Shown here piece by piece: positions 11,366-21,763 of a stretch of 64,000 bases of DNA (positions within the stretch are counted from its first letter, which is position 1; every line of letters starts with the position of its first letter). The position numbers and the translations under genes were made by a program. The stretch is taken from the NCBI RefSeq assembly GCF_030247185.1, contig NC_080571.1:144752091-144816090 (forward strand), in the 5' to 3' direction. Origin of the DNA: Malaya genurostris. Its lineage: Eukaryota > Arthropoda > Insecta > Diptera > Culicidae. The notes under the pieces are model-generated. The model had not been told where the DNA came from. It made no database searches and worked only from the letters and a program-made list of their open reading frames with translations.

Positions 11366-11630
11366 ATTCGATCTCAACATTTTTCCCCCAATCCGGTACA
11401 CACGTACACTTCGCACGTTAAAGCAGTTTTCTTCCTGCTCTTAAAAGTTCCAAATGACCCAAGTAAAATACAACCAAAATCAGTTTGACAGTTTATGTGC
11501 AAGAGAGTGAATCGTTTGAATAGGTGTCGGTTCCATTGATGTAATTTAATAACAGCAAGCAAGCGGGATGGTTCGAGTACATTGGACGACTGTTCATAGC
11601 CACTCAAACGCAAATAATTTGAAATTTCGA
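11366..11630. other. No recognised feature
   Basis: Short overlapping frames only. Ends in the target-site duplication of the half-LINE. Confidence 0.5.
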
Positions 11631-11643
11631 AGTACCCTGGGTT

Positions 11644-12813
11644 ATTTTTTTTTATTTAAAAGATATTTTTTATTCAGGTCTATTTGCGTACAAGCTTTAC
11701 GTGGACGCTTGAGCCGATTTTTTAAATAATTTTTTTATTTTGAGTTGGATCTCGTTGTCACCCTTTTTCTAGGGGGAGAGGAGCTTCCATTTTCCTCCTG
11801 CGAGGATTGAGGGGCACTTCGTTCGTGGTTCGTCTCGTCATCCATTGCCACATCGATGGTATTGTTGTTGGTTTCATAGCTAGTTGCTGGAGATGAGCCT
11901 TGTTGTACATTGTTTGCAGTTGCTGGTTGGTTGAATGGTAAGTTGTTCACTGCAGCTAATGCACTTTGTTCTATAGGGGATACGTTGAATGGTTTCGTTG
12001 AAGAGGATGCTTCACTGTTGTTGGTGACTGTTACAGGTGTACTGGGGTTGCTTTGGGTTGGTGTGACGGAAGCACTGTTGTCCTTTGGTGTTGTTGTCTC
12101 CTTGTACAGCTTATCACATGGCTTACCGTAGTGAACAGCTTTTTGACAATACTGACATGTGGCCATCTGATTGTCATAGGTAACAAGTGATTTGCACGGA
12201 ATTCTGGTATCTTTACCGAAAAACACCTAAGAAGGTATAGGCTTCTTCAAGTGTATGCGTAATACACGTACGCCATTTAGAATACCGGGGAAAAAATTCT
12301 TCTACTTTTCTTTTTCGATAGAGAGAATCTCTCCGTATTGGGACATAGTTTTGCGAATATAATAATCGGTGACGCTTGAGTGAAGATCATGCACACGCAC
12401 TTCTATAGCACTATCATCCATATATACTGGAATGTTGTACCTAATGCTCTCGTGTTCCACATAGTGCACATTGTTATTGTCTTTTGCGAATTGAATTGCA
12501 TCCAACTCTTTATAAAACTGGATGTAAACAACATTATTTGTCTTATTGCATTGAAGTAAATGCACACGTTTAATGTCCAGCTGCATTTGCTCCTTAAGCA
12601 AACCTTCAAGTTCTCGTATCGAAGGTCGAATTTTGCACTCCCTGAAGTCAACAACAATTGTATTCTTTCGTATCGGCGGTAGCTTTTGTTCGTTTGGTTC
12701 ACTCATTTTCGAGGTCTATTGTTCACTACACAATACTGTACTTGGTTTCTTCTGTTTCCAACGTAAGCGGTTTTGTTTAATCGACTGACTTGGATGAGAT
12801 GTAAAACCGAACT
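11644..12813 (-). mobile_element. ORF1-only non-autonomous LINE ('half-LINE'), copy 1
   Basis: Flanked by a perfect 13-bp duplication AGTACCCTGGGTT (11631-11643 and 12814-12826). Read on the minus strand: a 107-bp 5' UTR, one ORF1, then a short 3' UTR with an A-rich end. No endonuclease or reverse transcriptase region exists between ORF1 and the tail, and the copy at 54639-55841 has the same layout, so this is a family structure rather than a private deletion. Mobilised in trans by an autonomous LINE, by inference. Its first 265 bp reappear at 21764 through the tandem duplication. Confidence 0.88.
11735..12706 (-). pseudogene. Half-LINE ORF1 (nucleic-acid-binding Gag-like protein)
   Basis: Starts MSEPNEQKLPPIRKN. 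The N-terminal half has an RRM/PRE-like pattern, followed by a single zinc knuckle CX2CX4HX4C ('CQYCQKAVHYGKPC') and a Ser/Thr/Asn-rich tail ending in basic residues. By analogy with LINE ORF1 it coats the element RNA. Two nonsense changes break it: a TAG ending the first part at 12302 and another just before 12226. The copy at 54744 reads through both positions, so they arose in this copy. Confidence 0.82.
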
Positions 12814-12826
12814 CAGTACCCTGGGT

Positions 12827-13145
12827 TGATTTAATTCGAATCGTGTTTGGGCCAATTGAATCGTTTAGAGAGTCCTTCTAAGGTATAGCATAGAAAATGC
12901 CGAAAAAAAACAGAAAACCTCCTTCTAATATGAATGGAACTGTTAAAAAAGTAGAGAGCCGAACAGTTTTGGTTTTTGAGTTAACAGTGTTAATTTGAAG
13001 TGGCAGCACGCCTCAACCTCTGAATAAGATTTCAGTGCATTGTAACAGCAATAATTATATCTACCATGAAGATAAGATTCACATTTCTTGAGTTTAAGGA
13101 AAACAACGAATCATTAAGAATCGTTAATCACTTTCTTTTCTTATA
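12827..13145. other. No recognised feature
   Basis: AT-rich. Copied at 22042-22361. Confidence 0.5.
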
Positions 13146-13521
13146 CTGCCCATAATTGCATATCAGCCCCTAATGGAAAATCGGCATGTCGAGAAAAAGA
13201 CGATTAAAATATTATAGTCGAATTTTTTTATTTGTTGGGCTACTTAATGCTAAATCATGGTATTATTACATGAAATATTGTTAATACACCTGTGCTATTT
13301 CAATATTGCAACAAATGAAATTATTTAAATTTGCACTGAATGGGACTGATATGCGGGTACTTTGCTTATGGGACAGGTATCAGTTGATATTTTTTTACAT
13401 TTTACTGAACAAACCTTCAACTTTTATTGCAATTTCTGAGAGTATATTGAGGACAGATTGCATTCCAGCTAACTCAATATTGGCGAAAATCGATATGGGG
13501 CTGGATTGCGAGTATGTGCAG
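13146..13521. mobile_element. TIR element (MITE), older copy
   Basis: About 376 bp with degenerate ends CTGCCCATAATTGCATATC / 'gattgcgagtatgtgcag'. Homologous along its length to the neighbour at 13601, separated by only 80 bp. No transposase. Confidence 0.75.
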
Positions 13522-13600
13522 TATGATTGTTCTATTATTTGACTTCACGGTATTGATACCAAATTTATATATCTATAAATGGAAACCTGTATGCTGTTCA

Positions 13601-13963
13601 CTGCCCATACTTGCATATCAGTCCCATATGGAAAATCTGCATGTCTAGAAAAACACGATTAAAATTTAATTTCCGATTTTTTTGATTTATTGTTCAACCT
13701 AATGCTAAATCAGGGTATTATTACTTGAAATATCGGTAATACACCTTTACTATTCGAATATTGCAACAAATGAAATGATTGGACTGATATGCGAGTATTT
13801 TGCATATGGGACAGACATGAGTTGATATTTTTTTCACATTTTACTGAACAAACCCTCAACTTTTATTGCAATTTCTAAGAGTATACTGAGTATAGATTTC
13901 ATTACTCAAGCTAATTTAAAATTGATGAAAATCGATATGGGACTGATATGCGAGTATGGGCAG
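13601..13963. mobile_element. TIR element (MITE), younger copy
   Basis: 363 bp with nearly perfect 30-bp inverted ends (CTGCCCATACTTGCATATC and 'gatatgcgagtatgggcag') and TTCA on both sides as a possible 4-bp duplication. Non-coding. Superfamily not assigned. Confidence 0.8.
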
Positions 13964-13967
13964 TTCA

Positions 13968-14342
13968 TTTAGCGCCCTAATTTTGAACATGTTATTCGAA
14001 ATAAAGAAACACGTAAATCAAGTAGGCTCAGTGAAATTTTTGCACAAATCAGCTCGTTTGGCGCCAAACGGTTTTATTAATAATCTAGTATTCATATTTT
14101 GCTCTCCAGCTGGCAGCAGCATTGCATAACTCGATACGCGCCAAACAATCATCGGAGATCTAGCATGCATTAAATGGAAAATTTCCAATTCTAAACGAAC
14201 CAATACTGTATACTGCACATTTTCAACCAATTGTAGTTTGTAGTAGAATTTTCTGCTGATTTGCTATAGAAAATGCATAGCACCGACTCAGAATAGATTC
14301 GAACTCAACTCGTCACTCTCCATCACGAACGCCTTAATAAAA
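13968..14342. other. No recognised gene
   Basis: Lies upstream of an orphan histone stem-loop. I could not find C-terminal codons of H1, H2A, H2B, H3 or H4 in it. Its only frame of note is a 70-codon minus-strand ORF without domain. Confidence 0.5.
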
Positions 14343-14382
14343 GGTTCTTTTCAGAACCACCATTATTTTATCATAAAGAATT
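14343..14382 (+). promoter_or_regulatory. Orphan histone mRNA 3' stem-loop
   Basis: GGTTCT-TTTC-AGAACC (14343-14358) preceded by AAAA and followed by ACCACCA. An ATAAAGAATT element sits about 15 bases downstream, as in the H2A copy at 3083. The stem sequence differs from that of 3083 by paired changes, as expected for a different histone gene. No histone reading frame precedes it. Confidence 0.8.
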
Positions 14383-14390
14383 ATACTGCT

Positions 14391-14572
14391 AATATTTAAT
14401 TGTGTATCTTTGGTTTAGGTGCATCGTTTTGAATTCTAGTATTGAAAAAGGGAAAAGCTTGCACAATTCATACAATTGATCAATTTATTGATATTCGGAA
14501 GTGTAAAGAAAGAGTGAAAATTTTAATCGTATTCACGACATCTAGTTATGTCTCTGACATTACACACCCGTA
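14391..14572 (-). repeat. Dispersed repeat D fragment
   Basis: Inverted relative to 1921. It shares 'aagcttgcacaatt' and 'gttatgtctctgacatt'. Ends where the satellite-bearing repeat S begins. Confidence 0.8.
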
Positions 14573-14574
14573 CG

Positions 14575-14675
14575 TTTTGCCTTTCTCATATAGAAAGGTT
14601 ATGCAATCACTTGAAAAACCGACCAGTGAAAATTGTCATATACCATTCGACTCAGTTCATCGAGCTGAGCAATGT

Positions 14676-14728
<53 letters not shown>

Positions 14729-15839
14729 TGTATGTGTCAAATAATCTCACTAGGTTTTCTCGGAGATGGCTGAACCGATTTTGACAAACTAGGATTAAAA
14801 TGAAAGGTCTCGTGGTCCCATACGGAATTCCTGAATTTCATCCGGATCCGACTTTCGGTTGCGGAATTATAGGGTAAAGTGTGTTCAATATTGTACACCG
14901 TCACTTAAACCGGCGAAACAAAACACGTAAAAAATTTTCTTAACTGGTCTCAAAACTACACAAATCGATAGTCATTATCAGTAGGCAACTAAACAAACCG
15001 ATTCCGGCTATCCTGGTTCCCGGTATCCAGTTCCGGAAGTACCGGAAATAGTGGTCATATATACCAAAATGGATCTCACTCACTTTTCTCAGCGATGGTT
15101 TGAGCGATTTCCACAAACTTAGATTCAAATGAAAGGACTTCCGGTCCCATACGGAATTCCTGAATTTTATTCTGATCCAACTTCCGGTTCCGGAATTATA
15201 GGGTAAAGTGTGTTCAATATTGTACACAGTCACTTAAACCGGCGAAACAAAAAACGTAAAAAATTTTCTTAACTGGTCTCAAAACTACACAAATTGATAG
15301 TCATTATCAGTAGGCAACTAAACAAACCGATTCCGGCTATCCTGGTTCCCGGTATCCGGTTCCGGAAGTACCGGAAATAGTGGTCATATACACAAAAATT
15401 AATCTCACTCACTTTTCTCAGCGATGGTTTGAGCGATTCCCACAAACTTAAATTCAAATGAAAGGTCTCGTGGTCCCATACGGAATTCCTGAATTTCATC
15501 CGGATCCGACTTCCGGTTCCGGAATTATAGGGTAAAGTGTGTTCAATATTGTACACCGTCACTTAAACCGGCGAAACAAAAAACGTAAAAAATTTTTTAA
15601 ACTGGTCTCAAAACTTCACAAATCGATAGTCATTATCAGTAGGCAACTGAACAAACCGATTCCGGCTATCCTGTACCGGAAATAGTGGTCATATATACCA
15701 AAATGGATCTCACTCACTTTTCTCAGCAATGGTTTGACCGATTTCCACAAACTTAGATTCAAATGAAAGGTCTCGTGGTCCCATACGGAATTCCTGAATT
15801 TCATCCGGATCCGACTTCCGGTTCCGGAATTATAGGGTA
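14575..15839 (+). repeat. Repeat S: leader, GT microsatellite and 329-bp tandem array
   Basis: Starts 'gcctttctcatatagaaagg', passes a (GT)n tract, then repeats a 329-bp monomer about 3.3 times (markers 'ggatccgacttccggttcc' and 'tgtgttcaatattgtacac'). The minus-strand frames starting MTVYNIEHT recur once per monomer because the repeat is open, not because they code. The array ends abruptly within a monomer at 15839, at an inversion breakpoint. Confidence 0.9.
14679..14736. repeat. (GT)n microsatellite
   Basis: 58-bp GT tract within repeat S. The unit-2 counterpart at about 23909-23964 differs in length. Confidence 0.95.
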
Positions 15840-16235
15840 CCAAGAATGGCTGAAAAACAACGTTCCGAACTTCATCACGTCCACACAATGGCTCTCGAAT
15901 TCACCAGATGCGAATCCAATGGATTATTCTCTTTGGGTCATTTTGGAGAGCAAAGTCCGAACTAAAAGATACACCAGTCTCGAGGCGCTGAAAAAAGTTA
16001 TTGTCCGCGAGTGGGCCAAAATACCTGCAAGTCACATTCGGCCACACGAAGCAACTCCTTCGCTCTCTCAAGTCATCAAGTCAAGGCAAAAGGTGGTCAT
16101 ATCGAGAAAAAGTGAATTGATTCTGAATTTTGTGTTATTTTTACACATTTTGTACTTTGAATTAAGTAAAAGTAATTTTCCAAACTGAATTTATGGCCTT
16201 TTTAATTGGTTACACTTCGAGTGCCGGACCCTGTA
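15840..16235 (+). pseudogene. DD37D mariner transposase, C-terminal part with 3' end
   Basis: Starts in mid-protein with 'QEWLKNNVPNFITSTQW' and 'NSPDANPMDYSLW', where the D of PMD is the third catalytic residue. A later frame ends in KAKGGHIE, so there is one frameshift. Counting from the second D (QQD, now at about 18325) gives 37 residues, the spacing of the DD37D branch of the IS630-Tc1-mariner superfamily. A terminal 'cgagtgccggaccctg' and a TA target site follow at 16234-16235. Separated from its N-terminal half by the inversion described at 18306. Confidence 0.85.
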
Positions 16236-17611
16236 TAATATTTCCACTTCTGATCTTCCAAATCTACCCGTTGGTTGTGAGAAATCGCTATTCTGTGACG
16301 ACACAAGTCTGTTAGCCACAGGCAGAAATCTAAGAGTGAACTGCAGTCGCCTACAAAGATACCTTAATGTTCTCAGTGATTATCTGCCAAAATGGAAAAT
16401 TAAGCCAAATGCAGCAAAAACCCATTATATTATCTTTCCTCATAACCCAAGAGTTTCTTTTCTCAAACCAAACAATAATCACATTAACAAATTAAATGGC
16501 TTGGAACTGGCATGGTCAGATCAAGCAAAATACTTAGGTTTAACGTATGACAAAAAACTCACTTTGATGGAACAAATTTTTTTTTTTTTATTCAAGAATA
16601 TAATGTTTAAGGCACACTGCTTAAGCTCTAAGATGCCAAGGGCTTTTACTAATTTTAATTAACGACTAACTTAAAACTAGGGTTGTATCATTGAGTAATG
16701 TCATATTTGGGTCGCAATGGTTGACTTTGGCAGATCCAGCCTTCAGCTGGTGATCGGCAGTGGCCGGTGAATTGAATATTTCATGAGAGTCTTCCATATG
16801 GCGTTGGTGAATGTTCATGTTGGCCGCATTCTTCGGTCCGTGTGGGTCCGCGGGAAACACCCCCAGGTTACGAATACCCGGCGGGTGGCCCGCATGCTGT
16901 TGGTAAGTTTCCGTGGGCGATGATGGTGTTGTTACAGAAGAAAATGAAAAAAAAAAATAGCGAAGTAAATATTGCGGAAAACGGAGTAAAAAGGGGATAT
17001 GGGAATGAAAGATGGATCACATTGAAGGAATCCAGGTAAAGTGTAATAAATATATTAAATGTTTATATTCGCTTAAAAACAGAAATTCTAAGGTCTGTCT
17101 AAAGAACAGATTATTAATTTATAAACAAATTTTCAGACCAGCCATGCTTTATGCAGTACCAATTTGGTCAAGTTGTTGTTCCACCAGGAAGAAAACGCTC
17201 CAAAGGATTCAGAATAAATTTCTGAAAATGGTTTTGAAGCGTCCTCCCTGGTTTAGTACAAATGAGTTACACAGACTGACAAATATAGAACCATTAAATG
17301 TAATGTCACATAATATTATAATCTAAATCCGACAATTGAATCGATTCGCTCGCTGTATTAGTTAGTAAGTTAGTATATAAGTTATAAGTATAAGTTAGTA
17401 TCCTTTTCCCCATTACACAATACAAGTAGGTTCACAATTTTCCCTACACAAAAATCACAAAATTGCGGAAGCAAATGATGTCTTCATGGTAATAACCAAA
17501 TCATGTATATAATAGGGCTGAAAAGTCATCACTTTTAGGCTGAACACCCACTTTAAATCTTAATATTTTAATTTTAACTCATATTCCAATAAATAGTTAT
17601 ATAAAAAAAAA
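16236..17611 (+). pseudogene. Jockey family J, 3' half (unit 1)
   Basis: Continues the reverse transcriptase from the TA where the mariner entered: FCDDT motif, then thumb (frames 16336-16575 and 17012-17326), 3' UTR and oligo-A at 17604-17611. Interrupted at 16572-17010 by another insertion. Its 5' half lies inverted at 18855-21205. Confidence 0.88.
16572..17010 (-). mobile_element. Retroposed fragment with oligo-A and target duplication
   Basis: On the minus strand it ends in 'cttgaataaa' plus a run of A, and is bracketed by GATGGA (16566-16571 and 17011-17016). A 64-codon frame (16860-16666) contains 'NIHQRHMEDSHEIF'; I do not recognise it. Looks like the 3' end of a retroposed transcript or a 5'-truncated LINE. 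Confidence 0.65.
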
Positions 17612-18299
17612 CCTGTTTTAATCCACCTAGTGGTGTAATGATGCCTTTCTCATGTACATATAATATTGTGGTATTCTATTCAAAAATAGTAGAGTTTTGA
17701 AAGAAATCAAGAGATTGTTTATGCATAACATACAGAATAAAACAGTGCTTTGATTGCGTAAGCCATCCTTAAGAAAACGAAATGGGTTCACTATTATATG
17801 AACTTTCCGGAATCCGGAACCGGATACCGGAAACCAGGATAGCCGGAATCAGTTTGTTTAGTTGCCTACTGATAATGACTATCAATTTGTGTAGTTTTGA
17901 GACCAGTTTAGAAAATTTTTTACGTGTTTTGTTTCACCGGTTTAAGTGACGGTGTACAATATTGAACACACTTTACCCCATAATTCCGGAACCGGAAGTC
18001 GTATCCGGATGAAATTCAGGAATTCCATATGGGACCGGAAGACCTTTCATTTGAATCTAAGTATGTGGAAATCGCTCAAACCATCGCTGAGAAAAGTGAG
18101 TGAGATAAATTTTTGTGTATATGACCACTATTTCCGGTACTTCCGGAACCGGATACCGGGAACCAGGATAGCCAGAATCGGTTTGTTTAGTTGCCTACTA
18201 ATAATGACTATCGATTTGTGTAGTTTTGAGACCAGTTTAGAAAATTTTTTACGTTTTTTGTTTCGCCGGTTTAAGTGACGGTGTACAATATTGAACACA
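17612..18299 (-). repeat. Repeat S, inverted portion
   Basis: About 1.5 monomers of the 329-bp satellite in reverse orientation plus the other terminus of repeat S ('ttaatccacctagtggtg'). Its broken end at 18299 resumes the monomer within three bases of where 15839 stops. Confidence 0.88.
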
Positions 18300-18305
18300 T
18301 TGAAA

Positions 18306-18854
18306 TTCACTCGAGCTTTGTGAGACGGTGCCGAGTCCTGCTGAAACGTCCATGGTCTACCACCGAGATGTTTGTCTGCCCACGGCTTCAAAGCAACCTC
18401 CAGAATACTTTCCCGATAATATGTCGCATTTACCTTGACGCCAGGCTCGATGAAAACGATTGGAGAGCGCCCATCTGCGGTTACAGCGGCCCAAACCATT
18501 ATCTGTTGCGGGTGCTGCCTCCTGGTGGCCAATCGATGACTCAAATTCTCGTATGAACGGTCGGTCAAGTAAACCCTATCGTTTTGAGAGTTTATGAATT
18601 GCTCAATTGGAAAAATTTTCTCGTCAGAAAATACAATGTTCGGAAATTGACCGCTTTCGGCCAAACGAAGCAACTCCTTCACTCTCTCAAGTCATAAAGT
18701 CAAGGCAAAAGGTGGTCATATCGAGCAAAAGTGAATTGATTCTGAATTTTGTTTTATTTTTACACATTTTGAACTTTGAATTAAATAAAAGTAATTTTCC
18801 AAACTGAATTTATGGCCTTTTTAATTGGTTACACTTCGAGTGCCGGACCCTGTA
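18306..18854 (-). pseudogene. DD37D mariner transposase, catalytic part with inverted terminal segment
   Basis: On the minus strand: first catalytic D in 'FPNIVFSDEKIF', second in 'TFQQDSAPSHKARVN', then broken at the inversion point. The N-terminal DNA-binding third (about 150 residues) is missing. In its place stands an inverted copy of the element's own 3' end (about 18655-18854, compare 16036-16235), including the KGGHIE codons, so the element has about 200-bp terminal inverted repeats. A TA target site is at 18853-18854. Confidence 0.85.
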
Positions 18855-19905
18855 CAAGATTGGGGCTACGCTCGAACCCTGCGGAACACCTGCTCGGGTA
18901 GCAATTCAGATTTACAATTCTGATAGCTAACTTGAAACTGATTGTACTTATTTGAATAAGTTTGAATCATTTCAATCAAATAAATAGGAAACGGGAAATC
19001 AGACATTTTTGCTATTAAACCTATGTACCAAACACTGTCGAATGCTTTTTTTATTTCCAGAAGAGCAACTCCAGTGGATAGCCCAGAAGATTTATTTGCT
19101 TTTTATCATGTTCGTTACTCTTACAAGTTGATTAGTAGTTGACTGTTCATGACGAAATCCAAACTTCTCTGGTAGAAAAATTGAATTCTCATTTATATGA
19201 GACACCATTCTCAACATGATAATTTTTTCAAAAAGTTTACTAATAGAAGAAAGTAAACTAATTGGTCGATAACTTCACGCTTGCTGGCTTTTTATCAGGT
19301 TTAAGGATAGGAATTACTTCAGAGTTGTTCCTTCTTTTTGGAAATAAACTAATGAAAAACACTTGTTGATAATTTTAACAAAGAGTATCAAGGCAACATT
19401 GGGAAGATTTTTAAAAAGAATTTAAAAAATTCCATCATTACCAGGAGCTTTCATGCTTTTAAGTTTCCTAATAGTTGACTTAATTTTATCAAAATTCGTC
19501 TCAATCATGTTATATTGTAATAATACTTGAGATCATATTTCAGTGAAACTTCATTTTCAATATGACTCACAACGTTCAAATTAAAATTGCGGACACTCTC
19601 GAACTGCTGAGCAAGTTTTTGAGCTTTTTCGCCATTTGTAAGAAGTATTTGATTTCCTTCCTTGAGAGCAGGAATTGGTTTCTGAGATTTCTTAAGAACC
19701 GTAGAAAGTTTCCAGAAAGGTTTAGAATAAGGTTTAATTTGTTCAACTTCTTTATCGAAATTTTCATTTCGCAAGAGAATAAATCTATGTTTAATGTTTA
19801 ATGTCTTTTTAGAAATCCCTTACTATGTTTTTCATATACGGGTCACGAGAGCGTTGATATTGTCGTCGACGAACATTCTTCAACCGAATGAGCAGTTGAA
19901 GATTG

Positions 19906-20400
19906 TTATCGATGATATGAAAATTTAATTTTGTTTGGGAACTGAAAGATTTCGATAATGTTATAATTCAAATTATGTATTGCTGTGTCGATGTCAATTT
20001 CTAAAATAATTTCATGGTGCACATGATTTTCAATGTGAGATCTGTAATCCAACCAATTTGCTCTATGAAAGTTTAATATAGAACTAATTGGATTAATTAT
20101 AGCTTCGTTGGAAAGTCTGAATGTTACAGAAAGATGATCTGAGTCAAAGTCAGCATGTATAATCGATTCACTACAAATGTGACTTTGATCGGTTAGAACC
20201 AGATCAATTTTAGAGGGATTTTTCACGGAAGAGAAACAAGTCGGATTACTGGGATGAAGAACTGTGAAGTAACCAGCTGAGAGTTGATTATGAAGTATTT
20301 TACCATTACTATTATTTTGCCTACAATTCCACTGGACATGCTTAACATTCAGGTCCCCTATTACGAAAAATTTCGGTCGATATCTTGTAAGTTTTTGCAA
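19906..20400 (-). pseudogene. Jockey J endonuclease domain (unit 1)
   Basis: 164 codons covering the second half of an exonuclease-endonuclease-phosphatase domain: 'FFVIGDLNVKH' (active-site Asp and Asn) and 'DFDSDHLSV' (catalytic Asp-His pair). This nicks target DNA to prime reverse transcription. The N-terminal half is not in frame. Confidence 0.85.
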
Positions 20401-20488
20401 ATCGCCTTTAAAGAATACGCAAATATGCTCCAGCTATGAAATAAATTTCATGATTAGTTTCAACTTCGATTCCCAAACTTTCAATTAC

Positions 20489-20663
20489 TTTAGTATTGAA
20501 AGAAGTTAAAATTCGATGTTTAATCTGCCGTCGGACAAAAATGGTAATTCTACCACCCATTCCTGTTTTAACTTTAGTATTAAAAGAAGTTAAAATTCGA
20601 TGTTTAATTTGCCGTCGGACAAAAATGGTAACTCTACCACCTATTCCAGTTTCAACCTGTCAA
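20489..20663. repeat. 87-bp tandem duplication in Jockey ORF1
   Basis: Two near-identical 87-bp copies ('gaagttaaaattcgatgtt' each). A second, looser duplication of about 120 bp follows at 20700-20950 ('ttagaagaagatga' twice). Both are also present in unit 2. Confidence 0.8.
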
Positions 20664-21205
20664 ATCGATGAACCACATAACGGTAGATGTCTACCTGTTA
20701 CGCTAGTGTAGCTGCCATTAGAAGAAGATGACTTGGCCGATCTACCCATTTATAAATTGTTTTTGTTAGAAGACGAACTGGAAGGCGTTCCTGTGTTTTG
20801 TTTGTTTACATTAGAAGAATTAAGTGGTAGTTGTCTACCTGTTACCATTAGAAGAAGATGATGACGAGGTCGATCTATCTGTCAATAAATTGTTTTTGTT
20901 AGAAGACGAATTGGAAGGCGTACCAATTTTTTTTTACATTCGAAGAAGTAAGTGCCTTAGAAGAATTTGGCGTGGCATTTGTATCGTTTTTTTTTTCAGG
21001 AATGTCCTGTAAATTTGAGGTCGTTAATTTGACCTTTTATCTAAGCGAACGAGCGTTTAAATTTTCTTCCTGACAGAACATTTCGAATAATTGGATTTAT
21101 GGCTCCATCATAATTAGAACATAAATATTTATCAGTGGTTTCATTCATTGGACAGACGTCTATCGAATGCGATTTACCACAATTCAAACACCGTATATCC
21201 ATATA

Positions 21206-21763
21206 AAAGTGAAAAACCTGTTTGATTTAACCCATGACAGTCATTCTTTGTCATTAGTTGAACGTGTTCAGACGTGTTTTCGTTCTCTCGCGTTTGTTCG
21301 TTCGTTTGTTGAGTTTTAATGGCGAAACGTAGACGCCGCTCGGGAGGCTCAAAAGCTAGTCCCAAGGCGAATCCTAAGCGTAACAAAAATAACACACCCA
21401 GTCCGCGTGTGGTTATTCAAACCCAGAACCAGAATCAATCCACAATTGGTGATATGATGTCAGTGCACTCCGCTCGTTCGGAAATAAGAAGCAACCGTAC
21501 CGCAACCAACGTAAGCGATGTCAACGGATTCGGTGGCCCTCTCGATGAACTGCCCGAAGAAGAAGAAGCTAAAGTGAAACTTCCACCGCTGATGGTGAAA
21601 TCAGTCCCGCTCGCAACGTTACAGCGTGAACTGATTCGAAATGGAATTCAAGCCGAATTCAATCTGTGTGGTATCGGCATCAAAGTGATGTTGCATACCA
21701 AATCCGAGTACGTAAAGGCTAAGAATTATCTCGATCGTGCTGGCGCAGAGTATTTCTCGCACG
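21206..21763 (+). pseudogene. Second Jockey-type LINE (J2), 5' end, truncated (unit 1)
   Basis: 5' UTR then ORF1 from ATG at 21319: a basic start (MAKRRRRSGG), a Gln/Ser-rich linker and the beginning of the globular region 'LQRELIRNGIQAEFNLCG'. Cut at 21763 by the duplication junction and fused to the reverse strand of half-LINE ORF1. The frame is intact here, while the unit-2 copy has lost 2 bp. Confidence 0.85.

Larger units (their letters stand above)
18855..21205 (-). pseudogene. Jockey family J, 5' part (unit 1): ORF1, endonuclease and RT start
   Basis: Minus strand, in order: ORF1 zinc-knuckle region (about 21050-21190, 'CLNCGKSHSIDVC'), an ORF1 tail with short tandem duplications (20490-20950), an AP-type endonuclease (frame 20400-19906), a linker, then reverse transcriptase motif A (AFDSVW near 19030) and motif B (GVPQGS near 18885). 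Stops and frameshifts occur throughout. The sequence stops at the mariner TA between motif B and the FCDDT motif, which is on the other side of the mariner. Confidence 0.87.
12549..21763. repeat. Tandem segmental duplication, unit 1 (9215 bp)
   Basis: Near-identical to 21764-31018. It begins inside half-LINE ORF1 ('cattgaagtaaatgcacac') and ends inside the ORF1 of another LINE ('gtatttctcgcacg'). The junction at 21763/21764 shares at most one or two bases, suggesting end joining. Differences between units include a 17-bp indel near 14637/23852, a 38-bp indel near 21205/30424, a 2-bp indel near 21541/30797 and GT-repeat length. Confidence 0.95.

Noticed and set aside
14442..14784. Frames with Val-Cys runs (also 23658-24002)
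   Set aside because: Translation of the GT tract in repeat S; different lengths in the two units.
14940..15888. Recurring minus-strand proteins starting MTVYNIEHT and relatives (also 17946, 24160, 27172)
   Set aside because: Each is one satellite monomer read in an open frame. Monomer length 329 is not a multiple of three and no domain is visible.
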